Origin: Actinomycetes bacterium
GTDB taxonomy: Bacteria > Actinomycetota > Actinomycetes > Mycobacteriales > Mycobacteriaceae
Direction of reading: 5' to 3'
DNA length: 64,000 nucleotides
Assembly (NCBI GenBank): GCA_023461275.1
Contig: JAEYMI010000035.1
Location: 1 to 64,000 of the forward strand
Under the pieces are notes generated by a model, which was not told the DNA's origin, ran no database searches, and worked only from the letters and a program-made list of their open reading frames with translations. A program made the translations under genes and the position numbers. Shown here piece by piece: positions 7,991-17,691 of the stretch; within the stretch, counting starts at the first letter, position 1, and every line of letters begins with the position of its first letter.

Positions 7991-9034
7991 TCAGAACAAC
8001 GTCAGCGCCTGCTGCAGTTCCGGCGGCGCGACCACCGGCACAGCCGACGCCGACGATCCCACAGCCTCGACCCGACTCCGCGCCCCCGCCGAGCCGGCCA
8101 GCCCGTGTTGCTTCACCAACGGACTCAGCCGTTCCCGCAACCACGACGAGTACTCCGCGTTCACATACGCGCCCCGTCCATAGAGCCCGCGGTAGCGACG
8201 GACCAGCGCGGGATGGCGTTCGGCGACCCATTCCATGAACCACGGTTTGGTCGCGCCGCGCAGATGCATCGGGAACGCGGTCACCCCCGACGCGCCTGCC
8301 TCGGCGAGGCCGGCCAGCAACTCGTCGAGGTGGGCAGTCGAATCGGTGAGGTACGGAATCACCGGCGCCACCATTACATGCGGGGCGAACCCGGCGTCGG
8401 CGATGTCGCGAATCAGCTCCAACCGCGCCTTCGGCGACGGGGTGCCGGGCTCGATCTCCTTCTGCAACTCAGCATTGCCGATGGCCAGCGACACCGAGAT
8501 CCCGACGTCGACCTGTCCGGCCGCCTGACGCAGCAGCGGTAGGTCGCGGCGCAGCAGGGTGCCCTTGGTGAGGATGGAGAACGGCGTGCCCGACTCGGTG
8601 AGCGCACGAATCACCCCGGGCATCAACCGATACCGCCCTTCGGCACGCTGGTACGGATCAGTATTGGTGCCCAGCGCGACCGTGTCGCGCGACCAGGATC
8701 GTCGTCGAAGTTCTTTACGCAGCACCGCCGCGACGTTGAGCTTCACCACCACCTGGGTGTCGAAATCCCGTCCGGCGTCGAGATCGAGGTACTCATGCGT
8801 CGGCCGCGCGAAGCAGTAGCGGCAGGCGTGGGTACACCCGCGAAAAGTGTTGACAGTGAACCGGAACGGCAGCCCGGACGCCTCCGGGACCTGATTGAGA
8901 GCACTCTTGGCCAAGACCTCGTGGAAGGTGATCCCTTCGAACTCCGGCGTCTGCACCGAACGGACCAGGCCCGCTCGTCCCAGACCCGGCAGGGCACCGT
9001 CGTCGGCCTCGACATCCTGGTCGGACCATCGCAT
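7991..9034 (-). CDS. Rv2578c-family radical SAM protein
   Basis: A 347-residue radical SAM enzyme of the SplB-like Rv2578c family. The cluster motif CTHACRYCF (CxxxCxYC) near residue 60 binds the [4Fe-4S] cluster, and ARPTHEYLDLDAGRDFD after it is the family signature; LGTNTDPYQRAEG and VMVAPVIPYLTDS are conserved core segments. The reaction is unknown. The ATG at 9034 is preferred over an upstream start at 9076 because a LexA-type box occupies 9043-9058. Rv2578c is, from memory, part of the mycobacterial DNA-damage regulon, which fits this box and the neighbouring mutasome operon. Confidence 0.85.
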   Translation of the reverse strand: MRWSDQDVEADDGALPGLGRAGLVRSVQTPEFEGITFHEVLAKSALNQVPEASGLPFRFTVNTFRGCTHACRYCFARPTHEYLDLDAGRDFDTQVVVKLNVAAVLRKELRRRSWSRDTVALGTNTDPYQRAEGRYRLMPGVIRALTESGTPFSILTKGTLLRRDLPLLRQAAGQVDVGISVSLAIGNAELQKEIEPGTPSPKARLELIRDIADAGFAPHVMVAPVIPYLTDSTAHLDELLAGLAEAGASGVTAFPMHLRGATKPWFMEWVAERHPALVRRYRGLYGRGAYVNAEYSSWLRERLSPLVKQHGLAGSAGARSRVEAVGSSASAVPVVAPPELQQALTLF

Positions 9035-9042
9035 GCCAAGAG

Positions 9043-9058
9043 TCGAACATGTGTGCGA
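9043..9058. promoter_or_regulatory. LexA-type SOS box upstream of the radical SAM gene
   Basis: TCGAACATGTGTGCGA matches TCGAAC-N4-GTTCGA except for one base (G for T). It ends 9 bp before the radical SAM ATG, so repression would probably act directly over the transcription start. The divergent kinase gene begins 81 bp away on the other side. Confidence 0.75.
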
Positions 9059-9139
9059 CTGACTTGTCAAGCGCACACGCCTCGCTGATCACATGGCATG
9101 ACGCGCCATCGGCAGTGGCATCCGGTCTAAGATGCCGTT

Positions 9140-10414
9140 ATGTCATCGAGCCCCGAGAGCTATCGAGTGCCAGGTCCGTCGTACCTGGTCGCCGGGCGCT
9201 ATCGGCTCAAGTCGCGGATCGGCGGCGGTGGCATGGGCACGGTGTGGCTGGCCCGCGACCAACTCCTCGACCGTGAGGTGGCCGTCAAGCAGGTGGTCTC
9301 CACCGAGGGCCTCAACGACGAGACCGCCGACAATATCCGCCAGCGCGCCATGCGAGAAGGCCGGATCGCCGCGAAACTGTCGCACCGCAACGCGATCGCG
9401 ATGCACGACGTCGCCCTGGATCGCGGCGAGCCATGGCTGGTGATGGAGTACCTGCCATCACGCAGCGTGGCCCAGATCCTGCACACCACACAGACTCTGC
9501 CGGTGCCGCAGGCAGCCCAGATCGGCGCCCAGGTGGCCGACGCGATGGCCGAGGCACACGCGGCGGGAATCATCCACCGCGACATCAAACCCGGCAACAT
9601 CCTGATCGCCACCGGCCGCAACGCCGGACTGGTCAAGATCACCGACTTCGGTATCTCACGGGCCAAGGACGACGTCACGCTCACCCAGACCGGCGTGATC
9701 ACCGGCACCCCAGCCTATTTCGCACCCGAAGTGGCCCGCGGCGCCGACCCGACCGAAGCCTCCGATGTCTACTCGCTCGGTGCCACGGTCTACACGATCG
9801 TCGAGGGTCAACCACCGTTCGGCGTCGACGAGAACTCACTTGTGCTGCTGCACAAGGTCGCTCGCGCGCAGATCAATCCGATGAAGAACGCCGGCGAGCT
9901 GCGATCGGTGCTGCTGCACCTGCTCGAACCGCACCCAGCCAAGCGTCCGACGATGCAAGAGGCACGCGACGAACTCGCCGCGGTCGCCGCCGGATCGCAC
10001 GCCACCCAACGCCAGGTGCTGACCTCACCGATCAGCAAACCCGGTGGCGGCGTACCGATCTGGGCGCAGGGATCGAGTCGCGGCGGATCGGGATCGCCGT
10101 CGGGTACGTTCGCGCCCGCTTCGTCGCGAGCGACGCTGCCGCCCCGCCAGGCCACCCGCGCGATGCCGACCGGCTGGGAACCCGGGCCGGGCCGTGAAGG
10201 CGCGACCAACGGTCCAGCCGCAAACAGCGGGCCCAACGTGATGCCACGCAGTGTCGATCCCGCAGTCCGGCAAGCATATTCGCCGCCATCCTATGCATCA
10301 CGACCGGCGTCGACGCGATCCTCCACGTCGACAACGGCCTTGGCGCTGTCGGTGTTCGGATTCTTCGTCGTGCTCGCCGCGGTGGTGGTCCTGCTCATCG
10401 CCCTGATGCGCTGA
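9140..10414 (+). CDS. Membrane-anchored Ser/Thr protein kinase
   Basis: A 424-residue Hanks-type kinase. The glycine-rich loop GGGGMGTV is at residues 28-35, the ATP lysine is Lys50 (EVAVKQV), the catalytic loop HRDIKPGN starts at His146 with catalytic Asp148, and the magnesium motif DFG begins at Asp169, followed by an APE-type motif. All required residues are present. The kinase domain is followed by a Pro/Ser/Gly-rich linker and one C-terminal transmembrane helix (about residues 396-420) ending in a few residues, so there is no extracellular sensor domain. It converges with the response-regulator gene, leaving 6 bp between stops. Targets unknown; the adjacent envelope-stress system is a plausible but unproven partner. 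Confidence 0.9.
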   Translation: MSSSPESYRVPGPSYLVAGRYRLKSRIGGGGMGTVWLARDQLLDREVAVKQVVSTEGLNDETADNIRQRAMREGRIAAKLSHRNAIAMHDVALDRGEPWLVMEYLPSRSVAQILHTTQTLPVPQAAQIGAQVADAMAEAHAAGIIHRDIKPGNILIATGRNAGLVKITDFGISRAKDDVTLTQTGVITGTPAYFAPEVARGADPTEASDVYSLGATVYTIVEGQPPFGVDENSLVLLHKVARAQINPMKNAGELRSVLLHLLEPHPAKRPTMQEARDELAAVAAGSHATQRQVLTSPISKPGGGVPIWAQGSSRGGSGSPSGTFAPASSRATLPPRQATRAMPTGWEPGPGREGATNGPAANSGPNVMPRSVDPAVRQAYSPPSYASRPASTRSSTSTTALALSVFGFFVVLAAVVVLLIALMR

Positions 10415-10420
10415 CGCAAC

Positions 10421-11110
10421 TCACCCGATGTGGCGAGTAGCCGCCCATCGGGTCAGCGCGTTGCGATTGGACTGCTGGGTCTTGCGCAGCACATTCGACG
10501 CATGGGTCTCGACGGTTTTGATCGAGATGAACAACTCCTCGGCGATCTCCCGATACGTATAGCCGCGGGCCAGCAACCGCAACACCTCGAGTTCGCGGCG
10601 GGTCAGCGAGTCCAGTTCCGGATCCAGCGGCGGCTCAGGGGCACTCGAGCGTCCGGTGAAGGAATCCAACACGAAACCGGCCAGTCGCGGACTGAACACC
10701 GCGTCCCCTTCGGCGACCCGACGCACCGCGTCGGCGAGTTCGCTGCCGCTGATCGTCTTGGTGACATATCCTCGCGCACCGGCTCGGATCGTGGCGATGA
10801 CGTCCTCGGCGGCGTCGGAAACGCTGAGCGCCAAGAAGACCGGCGCATCGTCGCCGAGCGCGTCGGTCACACCCCGGAGCACGGCGACACCACCACCGGC
10901 GGGCATGTGGACGTCGAGCAGCACGACGTCGGGTCGACGGTGCACGATGCCTGCGACGGCCTCGGCGACCGAACCGGCCTCGCCCACCACCGATAGTCCT
11001 GTCTCACTTGCCAATTCGGCGCGCACACCGGAGCGGAACACCGCGTGGTCATCTACCAGGAAGACCGAATAGGCTCCTGTCCCGGCGTGCTCGGCGGTGT
11101 CGATGGTCAT
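10421..11110 (-). CDS. LuxR-type (NarL/LiaR) response regulator
   Basis: A 229-residue two-component regulator. The receiver domain starts FLVDDHAVFRSGVRAEL with the acidic pair in DDH and the phospho-accepting Asp in VVLLDVHMPAGGG; the C-terminal helix-turn-helix is TRRELEVLRLLARGYTYREI followed by ISIKTVETHASNVL, a standard LuxR domain. The ATG at 11110 has a GAGGAG ribosome site directly upstream, so a longer frame reaching 11476 is rejected. The cognate kinase gene ends 25 bp upstream; the two form an operon. Confidence 0.9.
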   Translation of the reverse strand: MTIDTAEHAGTGAYSVFLVDDHAVFRSGVRAELASETGLSVVGEAGSVAEAVAGIVHRRPDVVLLDVHMPAGGGVAVLRGVTDALGDDAPVFLALSVSDAAEDVIATIRAGARGYVTKTISGSELADAVRRVAEGDAVFSPRLAGFVLDSFTGRSSAPEPPLDPELDSLTRRELEVLRLLARGYTYREIAEELFISIKTVETHASNVLRKTQQSNRNALTRWAATRHIG

Positions 11111-11135
11111 CTCCTCATTCGTAAGTATCGGGGTC

Positions 11136-12434
11136 TCAGGTCTCACGCTCGGCGGCGTCGGAGTCGACGGCGCCGGCCTTGTCGGATTCCCCATCGTCGT
11201 ATCCCCCGTCGTCGTATCCCCGTGGCATGGACAGCCCGATGTTGGTGCCGCGCCCGGGCGCGGAGTCGATGGTGACCTGACCGCCGGACCGATCCATCCG
11301 CGCCCGAATGGATTTGGCGATGCCCTGCCGGTCGTCGTCGACGGAGTCGATGTCGAATCCGGCGCCGCGGTCACGTACGAACACTTCCACCCGCTCATCG
11401 CCGACCTCACAGTACACATCGATCCGACGTTCGCCGGAATGTTTGGCTGCGTTGACAAGAGCTTCTCTGGTGGCACCGATCAGTGCCGGCCAGCGTCGTC
11501 GGATCTCGGGATCACGATCGTCGTCGGGCCGCAGATCACCGACGGTGATCACGTCGGCTTCGATGCCGTAGGCGTCCTCGACCTCGGCCCCGACGGCCTG
11601 CAATGCCGCGCTCAATGATCCCGAGCGCTGCGCCGGGTCGCCGAACAACCAACCGCGCAGCTCGCGTTCCTGGCTTCGTGCCAGCCTCGCAACCTCTTCG
11701 GGCCGCCCGGCCTGCTTCTGAATCAACGCGAGGGTTTGCAGCACCGAGTCGTGCAGGTGCGAGGCGATCTCCTCGCGTTCGGCGTTGCGGATGCGCGCGG
11801 CACGTTCCTCGTTGATGGTGCGCCACATCCGCATCCACAGCGGCACGGTCAGCAACACCACGCCGATCAGGGTGGCCAGCACGGCGAGCAATGTCGTGGA
11901 CAAACCGCCGAACGACCGATTTCCGGCCAGCACGACGACCACCAGGCCGCCGATGATGAGCACCGCGCCGCTGATGAATCTCGTCCACGTGAGCACCGGC
12001 GAGCGGCGCGAGGACCGGGACGTATCGAATTCGCGCCACACCAGACTCGCGCCGACCACGATGAAGACCAGCGGCACCAGGTACGCGACCGGAGTGCCCG
12101 ACGCCGCCAGCCCGACGACGGCCATCGCGACCACACCGACCAAAGCCAGACCGTAGGCCTGACGGCGTTCGCCCGAGGTGGGCTGCTCGACGTCGCTGCC
12201 GGGCGGGCAGAAGAACCAGAGCAGGGCGTAGGCCATCACCCCCGCACCGGCCAGCGCGGCGAGCACCATGAAGACCACCCGCACCCGGAACGCGTCGACG
12301 CCGAGGTGATCGGCGATGCCGCCGGCGACACCGGCGATCACGCGGCCACCGTCGCGACGGACCAGCCGATCGGGCGCGCCGGCGTCGGCCGACGACACCG
12401 GTCGGCCACCTGGCCGGGGCAGGGAGTAACTCAC
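11136..12434 (-). CDS. PspC-domain sensor histidine kinase (LiaS/MacS-like)
   Basis: A 432-residue membrane kinase. The N-terminal PspC domain (VIAGVAGGIADHLGVD with a hydrophobic helix) is followed by several membrane helices, then the HisKA_3 box EREEIASHLHDSVLQTL with the phospho-accepting His, and an ATPase domain with AKHSG (N box), DRGAGFD and GRGTNIGL. PspC-kinase fusions that signal envelope stress are known in actinobacteria. The GTG at 12434 begins at SYSLPRPGGR just before the PspC domain; a longer frame to 12641 runs into the divergent promoter and is rejected. It is divergent from a LiaF-like gene, giving a LiaFSR-like arrangement. Confidence 0.88.
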   Translation of the reverse strand: MSYSLPRPGGRPVSSADAGAPDRLVRRDGGRVIAGVAGGIADHLGVDAFRVRVVFMVLAALAGAGVMAYALLWFFCPPGSDVEQPTSGERRQAYGLALVGVVAMAVVGLAASGTPVAYLVPLVFIVVGASLVWREFDTSRSSRRSPVLTWTRFISGAVLIIGGLVVVVLAGNRSFGGLSTTLLAVLATLIGVVLLTVPLWMRMWRTINEERAARIRNAEREEIASHLHDSVLQTLALIQKQAGRPEEVARLARSQERELRGWLFGDPAQRSGSLSAALQAVGAEVEDAYGIEADVITVGDLRPDDDRDPEIRRRWPALIGATREALVNAAKHSGERRIDVYCEVGDERVEVFVRDRGAGFDIDSVDDDRQGIAKSIRARMDRSGGQVTIDSAPGRGTNIGLSMPRGYDDGGYDDGESDKAGAVDSDAAERET

Positions 12435-12576
12435 ACTTCGATACTGGCACGCCTCACGGGCCCGCACATCGGGGCAACACCTGAGTCCCTGAGCTCCCGA
12501 CCCACCTACGTTTCGGGGATAGTTCAGGGTGGCAACCTGATGTGCTGAGGGTTCGGTTCGTTCGACGATGGGAACC

Positions 12577-13875
12577 ATGAACACAGCAGAACTCGAACGT
12601 CTCTGGGCGACACGTCCGGTGCGGCCGGATGCCGGGCGCACCGTCGGCGGTGTCTGTGCCGGTGTCGCCGCCCGCTATCGCGTCGATCCGACGCTGGTGA
12701 AAGTCGCCTTCGTGGTGTCGACACTGTTCGGTGGCAGTGGCTTGCTGCTCTACATCGCCGGCTGGATCGCCTTTCCTGGCCAGCACGGCTCCGACGAGTG
12801 GACCGGCAGCCGACGCCACGGTCACGGCAAGCCGGGCAAGGTCGTGCTCGTCATCGTGTTGGCCATCATCGTGGTCACGTCCTTCGGCCCCAACGAGACG
12901 TGGAGTTCCGGCGGCATCGTCGGAGCCGCACTGATGCTGCTGGGATGGTGGCTGCTGTACCGCCGGACCCCCGACGCACCTGCCCTCACCAGCGCGGACG
13001 GTGCGGCTGCCGTCGACTTCCAGCGATGGGTACCGCGTGCTGCCTATCACCAGCAGGCCGGCGCAGGTATGACGGCGGCGCCCGCGGCGACCGCACCCCC
13101 GGCAACCGCACCCACCGCGACCGCACCCATCGGGGCCGAGCCGACGGTGACCGACCAGGCCACGACTCCGCTGCCACCGATCCCCGACGAGCCGGTACCA
13201 CCGGCCTGGGATCCGTTGGGTGCGGCACGCTTCGCCTGGGATCTGCCCGAACCCACGACGCCGGACGCACCTGCCGAGCGTGACCGCCGATCACCGCTCA
13301 CGCTGATCGTCGTCGGTCTCGCGGTGATCGCCGCGGCCGCCGGATCCGCCGCTCACTACGCGGGCCTGGACTGGTTCACCCCCGGCCGCATCCTGTCCAT
13401 GGCATTGGCCGTCGTGGCCGGTGGGCTGTTGGTCGCCGGATTGCAGCGCCGACGGGCCGGCGGCGAGCATCACAGCGGGCTGGTACCGATCGCCATCGTG
13501 CTGGGCGCCGTCGTCATCGTCACCACGCTGATCAACGGGATCGGTTCGCTGCCGTCCGGCGGGGCGGGCGACCGGACGTACGCACCGCCCACCGCAGCGG
13601 ACCTGCGACCGCACTACTCACTCGGCGCCGGGACGATGGAACTCGACCTGCGCAACATCGCCCTCGAGAAAGACACGACGGTCACCGTCGACAACGGCAT
13701 GGGCGAGATCAAGATCCTGATTCCGGAGACCATGAACGTGCGGGCCAATTGTCAGACCAACGTCGGAGAGGTCGCCTGTCCGGAGGGTCTGTCCGGTGGC
13801 ACCGACGGCACGTCGGGACCGGTGCTGACCATCGACGCGCATACCAAGGTCGGACGAGTGGAGGTCATCCGATGA
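12577..13875 (+). CDS. PspC/LiaF-like membrane protein
   Basis: A 432-residue protein with an N-terminal PspC domain (RTVGGVCAGVAARYRVDPTLVK, then a membrane helix), a second membrane helix, an Ala/Thr/Pro-rich stretch with repeated TAP-type triplets, further membrane helices, and a C-terminal beta-rich domain (TMELDLRNIAL, NGMGEIKILIPETMNVRA) resembling the LiaF 'toast-rack' domain. In LiaFSR systems LiaF restrains the kinase; the divergent position next to a PspC-kinase supports that role here by inference. ATGs at 12568 and 12577 are both possible. In the 132-bp divergent region the direct repeat CCTGAG-N2-CCTGAG at 12480-12493 could be part of the regulator's binding site. Confidence 0.82.
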   Translation: MNTAELERLWATRPVRPDAGRTVGGVCAGVAARYRVDPTLVKVAFVVSTLFGGSGLLLYIAGWIAFPGQHGSDEWTGSRRHGHGKPGKVVLVIVLAIIVVTSFGPNETWSSGGIVGAALMLLGWWLLYRRTPDAPALTSADGAAAVDFQRWVPRAAYHQQAGAGMTAAPAATAPPATAPTATAPIGAEPTVTDQATTPLPPIPDEPVPPAWDPLGAARFAWDLPEPTTPDAPAERDRRSPLTLIVVGLAVIAAAAGSAAHYAGLDWFTPGRILSMALAVVAGGLLVAGLQRRRAGGEHHSGLVPIAIVLGAVVIVTTLINGIGSLPSGGAGDRTYAPPTAADLRPHYSLGAGTMELDLRNIALEKDTTVTVDNGMGEIKILIPETMNVRANCQTNVGEVACPEGLSGGTDGTSGPVLTIDAHTKVGRVEVIR

Positions 13876-14081
13876 GTGAGGACAACAATGGGACCACCGC
13901 GGACCAGGGCCGACGCTCACCCGGACTCGCACTGCTCGGGCTCGCCGCGCTCGCGGTGGCGGGGTGGGGCCTGGTCGGCGGACCAGACCTCCCCGACCTC
14001 GCTGCTCTCGGTTGGGTGGCCATCGCCGTGGGGCTCGTCGTCGGGCTGGCGCTGATCGTCACCGGCGCCCGGTCGCGCTGA
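13872..14081 (+). CDS. Small two-helix membrane protein
   Basis: A 69-residue protein with two predicted membrane helices (LALLGLAALAVAGWGLV and WVAIAVGLVVGLALIV) and a short charged N-terminus. Its ATG overlaps the stop of the LiaF-like gene by 4 bp, so it is translated with it and likely acts with that protein. No named family is recognised. It converges with guaA, 39 bp away; that gap has only a weak 5-bp inverted repeat. Confidence 0.75.
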   Translation: MSEDNNGTTADQGRRSPGLALLGLAALAVAGWGLVGGPDLPDLAALGWVAIAVGLVVGLALIVTGARSR

Positions 14082-14120
14082 CCCCAGCCAAGCTGAAACA
14101 CCCAGCTCAGCGACCCGAGA

Positions 14121-15743
<1,623 letters not shown>

Positions 15744-15770
15744 CTTCTGGAGTCTAGTGTCTTGGAGGAT

Positions 15771-16379
15771 ATGAGCACTTCACCACCTACATCGAACGCG
15801 TCAACCGGCCGCTGGTCGCTCGGCATCGGCGACCTCACGCAGGCCGCGGTGTTCGCGGCGCTGATCGCGGCGCTGGGTTTGCCCGGCACCATCAACGTCG
15901 GAGCGAGCGGCGTCCCGATCACCTTCCAGACTCTCGGCGTGATGCTGGCCGGTGCGATCCTCGGGCCCAAGAAGGGCACTCTCGCGGTCGTCATCTTCAT
16001 GGCGTTGGCGATAGCTGGTCTGCCGATCTTGTCCGGCGGACGCACCGGGCTCACCGCGTTGGCGTCGCCGACGGCCGGATTCTTCATCGGGTTCCTGCCC
16101 GGGGTCATCGTGATCGGCGTGCTGACCGCGTTGATGATGCCGCGCTATCGGGTGCTGCCCGGAATCGGTATCAACCTCATCGGCGGACTGCTGGTGGTCT
16201 ACGTCTGCGGCACCATCGGCCTGTTGCTGCGCACCGATCTCACTCTGTGGGCGGCGATTTCGGCGAACGGCTGGTTCATCCTGGGTGACACCGTCAAGGC
16301 GATCATCGCCGCACTGGTTGCGGCACAGGTGCATCGGGGCTGGCCCGGTCTGATCACACCGCTGCGCACGGCGGCCTGA
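15771..16379 (+). CDS. bioY: BioY, biotin-binding S component of an ECF transporter
   Basis: A 202-residue membrane protein of the BioY family, which binds biotin in energy-coupling-factor transporters. The sequence has about six hydrophobic helices, the conserved GVPITFQTLGVMLAGAILGPKKG segment (with QT/LGVML contacts) and GRTGLTALASPTAGFFIGF. The ATG at 15771 follows a GGAGGAT ribosome site. It is the first gene of a bioY-ecfA-ecfT (bioYMN) operon. No biotin-repressor site was recognised in the 27-bp gap to guaA. Confidence 0.93.
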   Translation: MSTSPPTSNASTGRWSLGIGDLTQAAVFAALIAALGLPGTINVGASGVPITFQTLGVMLAGAILGPKKGTLAVVIFMALAIAGLPILSGGRTGLTALASPTAGFFIGFLPGVIVIGVLTALMMPRYRVLPGIGINLIGGLLVVYVCGTIGLLLRTDLTLWAAISANGWFILGDTVKAIIAALVAAQVHRGWPGLITPLRTAA

Positions 16380-16392
16380 CCGCACTTCGCTC

Positions 16393-17067
16393 GTGATCGA
16401 ATTCCAGTCCGTCGCACACGCTTACGACGGCCGTCCCGTTCTGACCGACGTCTCACTGACGTTGGCGGAGAATCGGATCGGGATCGTCGGTGCCAACGGA
16501 AGTGGTAAGTCGACGTTGGCGCGAATGATCAACGCACTGGTCATCCCCGACCGCGGTCAGGTGCTGGTCAACGGTGTCGAGACGGCCCGGCACAAACGTC
16601 GGATTCGACGCGAGGTCGGGTTCATCTTCAGTGACCCCGACCGGCAGATCATCATGCCGACGGTTCGCGAGGACATCGAATTGTCTTTGCGGCGAACAGA
16701 TCTGTCGCGCGAGGACCGTGCGGCCGCAGCACTGGCCGCGTTGGCCCGGTTCGGGCTGGCCGATCACGCCGACCATCCCGCGCAACGACTTTCGGGCGGG
16801 CAGAAACAACTGCTGGCGCTGGCGTCGATCTTCGTCACCGCACCGAGCATCGTCGTCGCCGACGAACCGACCACCCTGCTCGACCTACGCAACAGCGCGA
16901 TGCTGCGCGAGGTGTTCGCCACGCTCGATGAGCAGCTGATCGTGGTCACCCACGACCTCGATCTCATCGACGACGTCGACCGGGTCATCGTGCTCGACGC
17001 GGGACGTGTGGTCGCCGACGACGCGCCCGGTCCGGCATTGGCGTTCTATCGGCGGTTGATGGCATGA
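16393..17067 (+). CDS. bioM: ECF transporter ATPase (BioM)
   Basis: A 224-residue ABC ATPase driving the biotin ECF transporter. Walker A is GANGSGKST, the signature is LSGGQKQLLAL, Walker B ends VVADEPT and the switch His is in VTHDLDLID. Only one ATPase gene is present, as in BioMNY systems. Translation begins at a GTG 13 bp after bioY and overlaps the next gene by 4 bp. Confidence 0.93.
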   Translation: MIEFQSVAHAYDGRPVLTDVSLTLAENRIGIVGANGSGKSTLARMINALVIPDRGQVLVNGVETARHKRRIRREVGFIFSDPDRQIIMPTVREDIELSLRRTDLSREDRAAAALAALARFGLADHADHPAQRLSGGQKQLLALASIFVTAPSIVVADEPTTLLDLRNSAMLREVFATLDEQLIVVTHDLDLIDDVDRVIVLDAGRVVADDAPGPALAFYRRLMA

Positions 17068-17666
17068 CCGTACTGGGTGTGTACCAACCGGGAAGCTCGC
17101 TGCTGCACCGACTTCCGGCCGGGGTCAAGCTCGTGGCGCTCGGCATCGCGATCATCGTGATCTCGGTGACGGTTCGGTCCGTGCAGGCACTGGGGTGGGC
17201 GACATTGCCGGTGGCGGCGGTGTTCGCCCTCGCGGGCATCGGCCCGGTGACCGCCGCCCGGCAGCTTCGGCCGATGCTCTGGATTCTGGTGTTCATCTTC
17301 GTATTTCAGTGGATCTTCACCGATTGGCAACGGGCGCTGGTGGTGTGCGGCGTGCTCGCGCTGTCGGTGGCGTTGGCGGCCGTGGTCACCTTGACCACCA
17401 CCATCACCGCCATGCTCGACACCATCGTCGCCGCGCTGAATCCGTTGCGGCGGTTCGGTGTTCCGGTCGACCACATCGCCATCGCCCTGGCGTTGACCAT
17501 CCGGTGCATTCCGCTGATGGTGGAGATCGTCGGTCAGGTCGACGAGGCCCGCAAGGCACGTGGGCTGCGACCGGGACCGCGCATTCTGGTCGCGCCGGTG
17601 GTGATCGCCGCCCTGCGGACCGCTGAAGGCTTCGCCGACACCCTCACCGCTCGCGGGTTGGACTGA
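17064..17666 (+). CDS. bioN: ECF transporter transmembrane T component (BioN)
   Basis: A 200-residue integral membrane protein with about five helices and the two coupling-helix motifs of the EcfT family, here EARKARGLRPGPR and ADTLTARGLD at the C-terminus (Ala-Arg-Gly type). It couples the ATPase to BioY. Its ATG overlaps the ATPase stop (ATGA). It converges with the cholesterol oxidase gene. Confidence 0.92.
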   Translation: MTVLGVYQPGSSLLHRLPAGVKLVALGIAIIVISVTVRSVQALGWATLPVAAVFALAGIGPVTAARQLRPMLWILVFIFVFQWIFTDWQRALVVCGVLALSVALAAVVTLTTTITAMLDTIVAALNPLRRFGVPVDHIAIALALTIRCIPLMVEIVGQVDEARKARGLRPGPRILVAPVVIAALRTAEGFADTLTARGLD

Positions 17667-17691
17667 CCGGCGCGAATTCGTGCGACGCGCC

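Noticed and set aside
10421..11476. Long form of the response regulator
   Set aside because: The extra N-terminal 120 residues are the antisense-like Pro/Thr-rich overlap with the kinase gene; the ATG at 11110 has a good ribosome site.
14082..14120. Terminator between the small membrane gene and guaA
   Set aside because: Only GCTGA/TCAGC, five base pairs with a ten-base loop and no T-run.
15744..15770. Biotin-repressor operator before bioY
   Set aside because: The 27-bp gap has no palindrome of the BioQ or BirA type that I can recognise.
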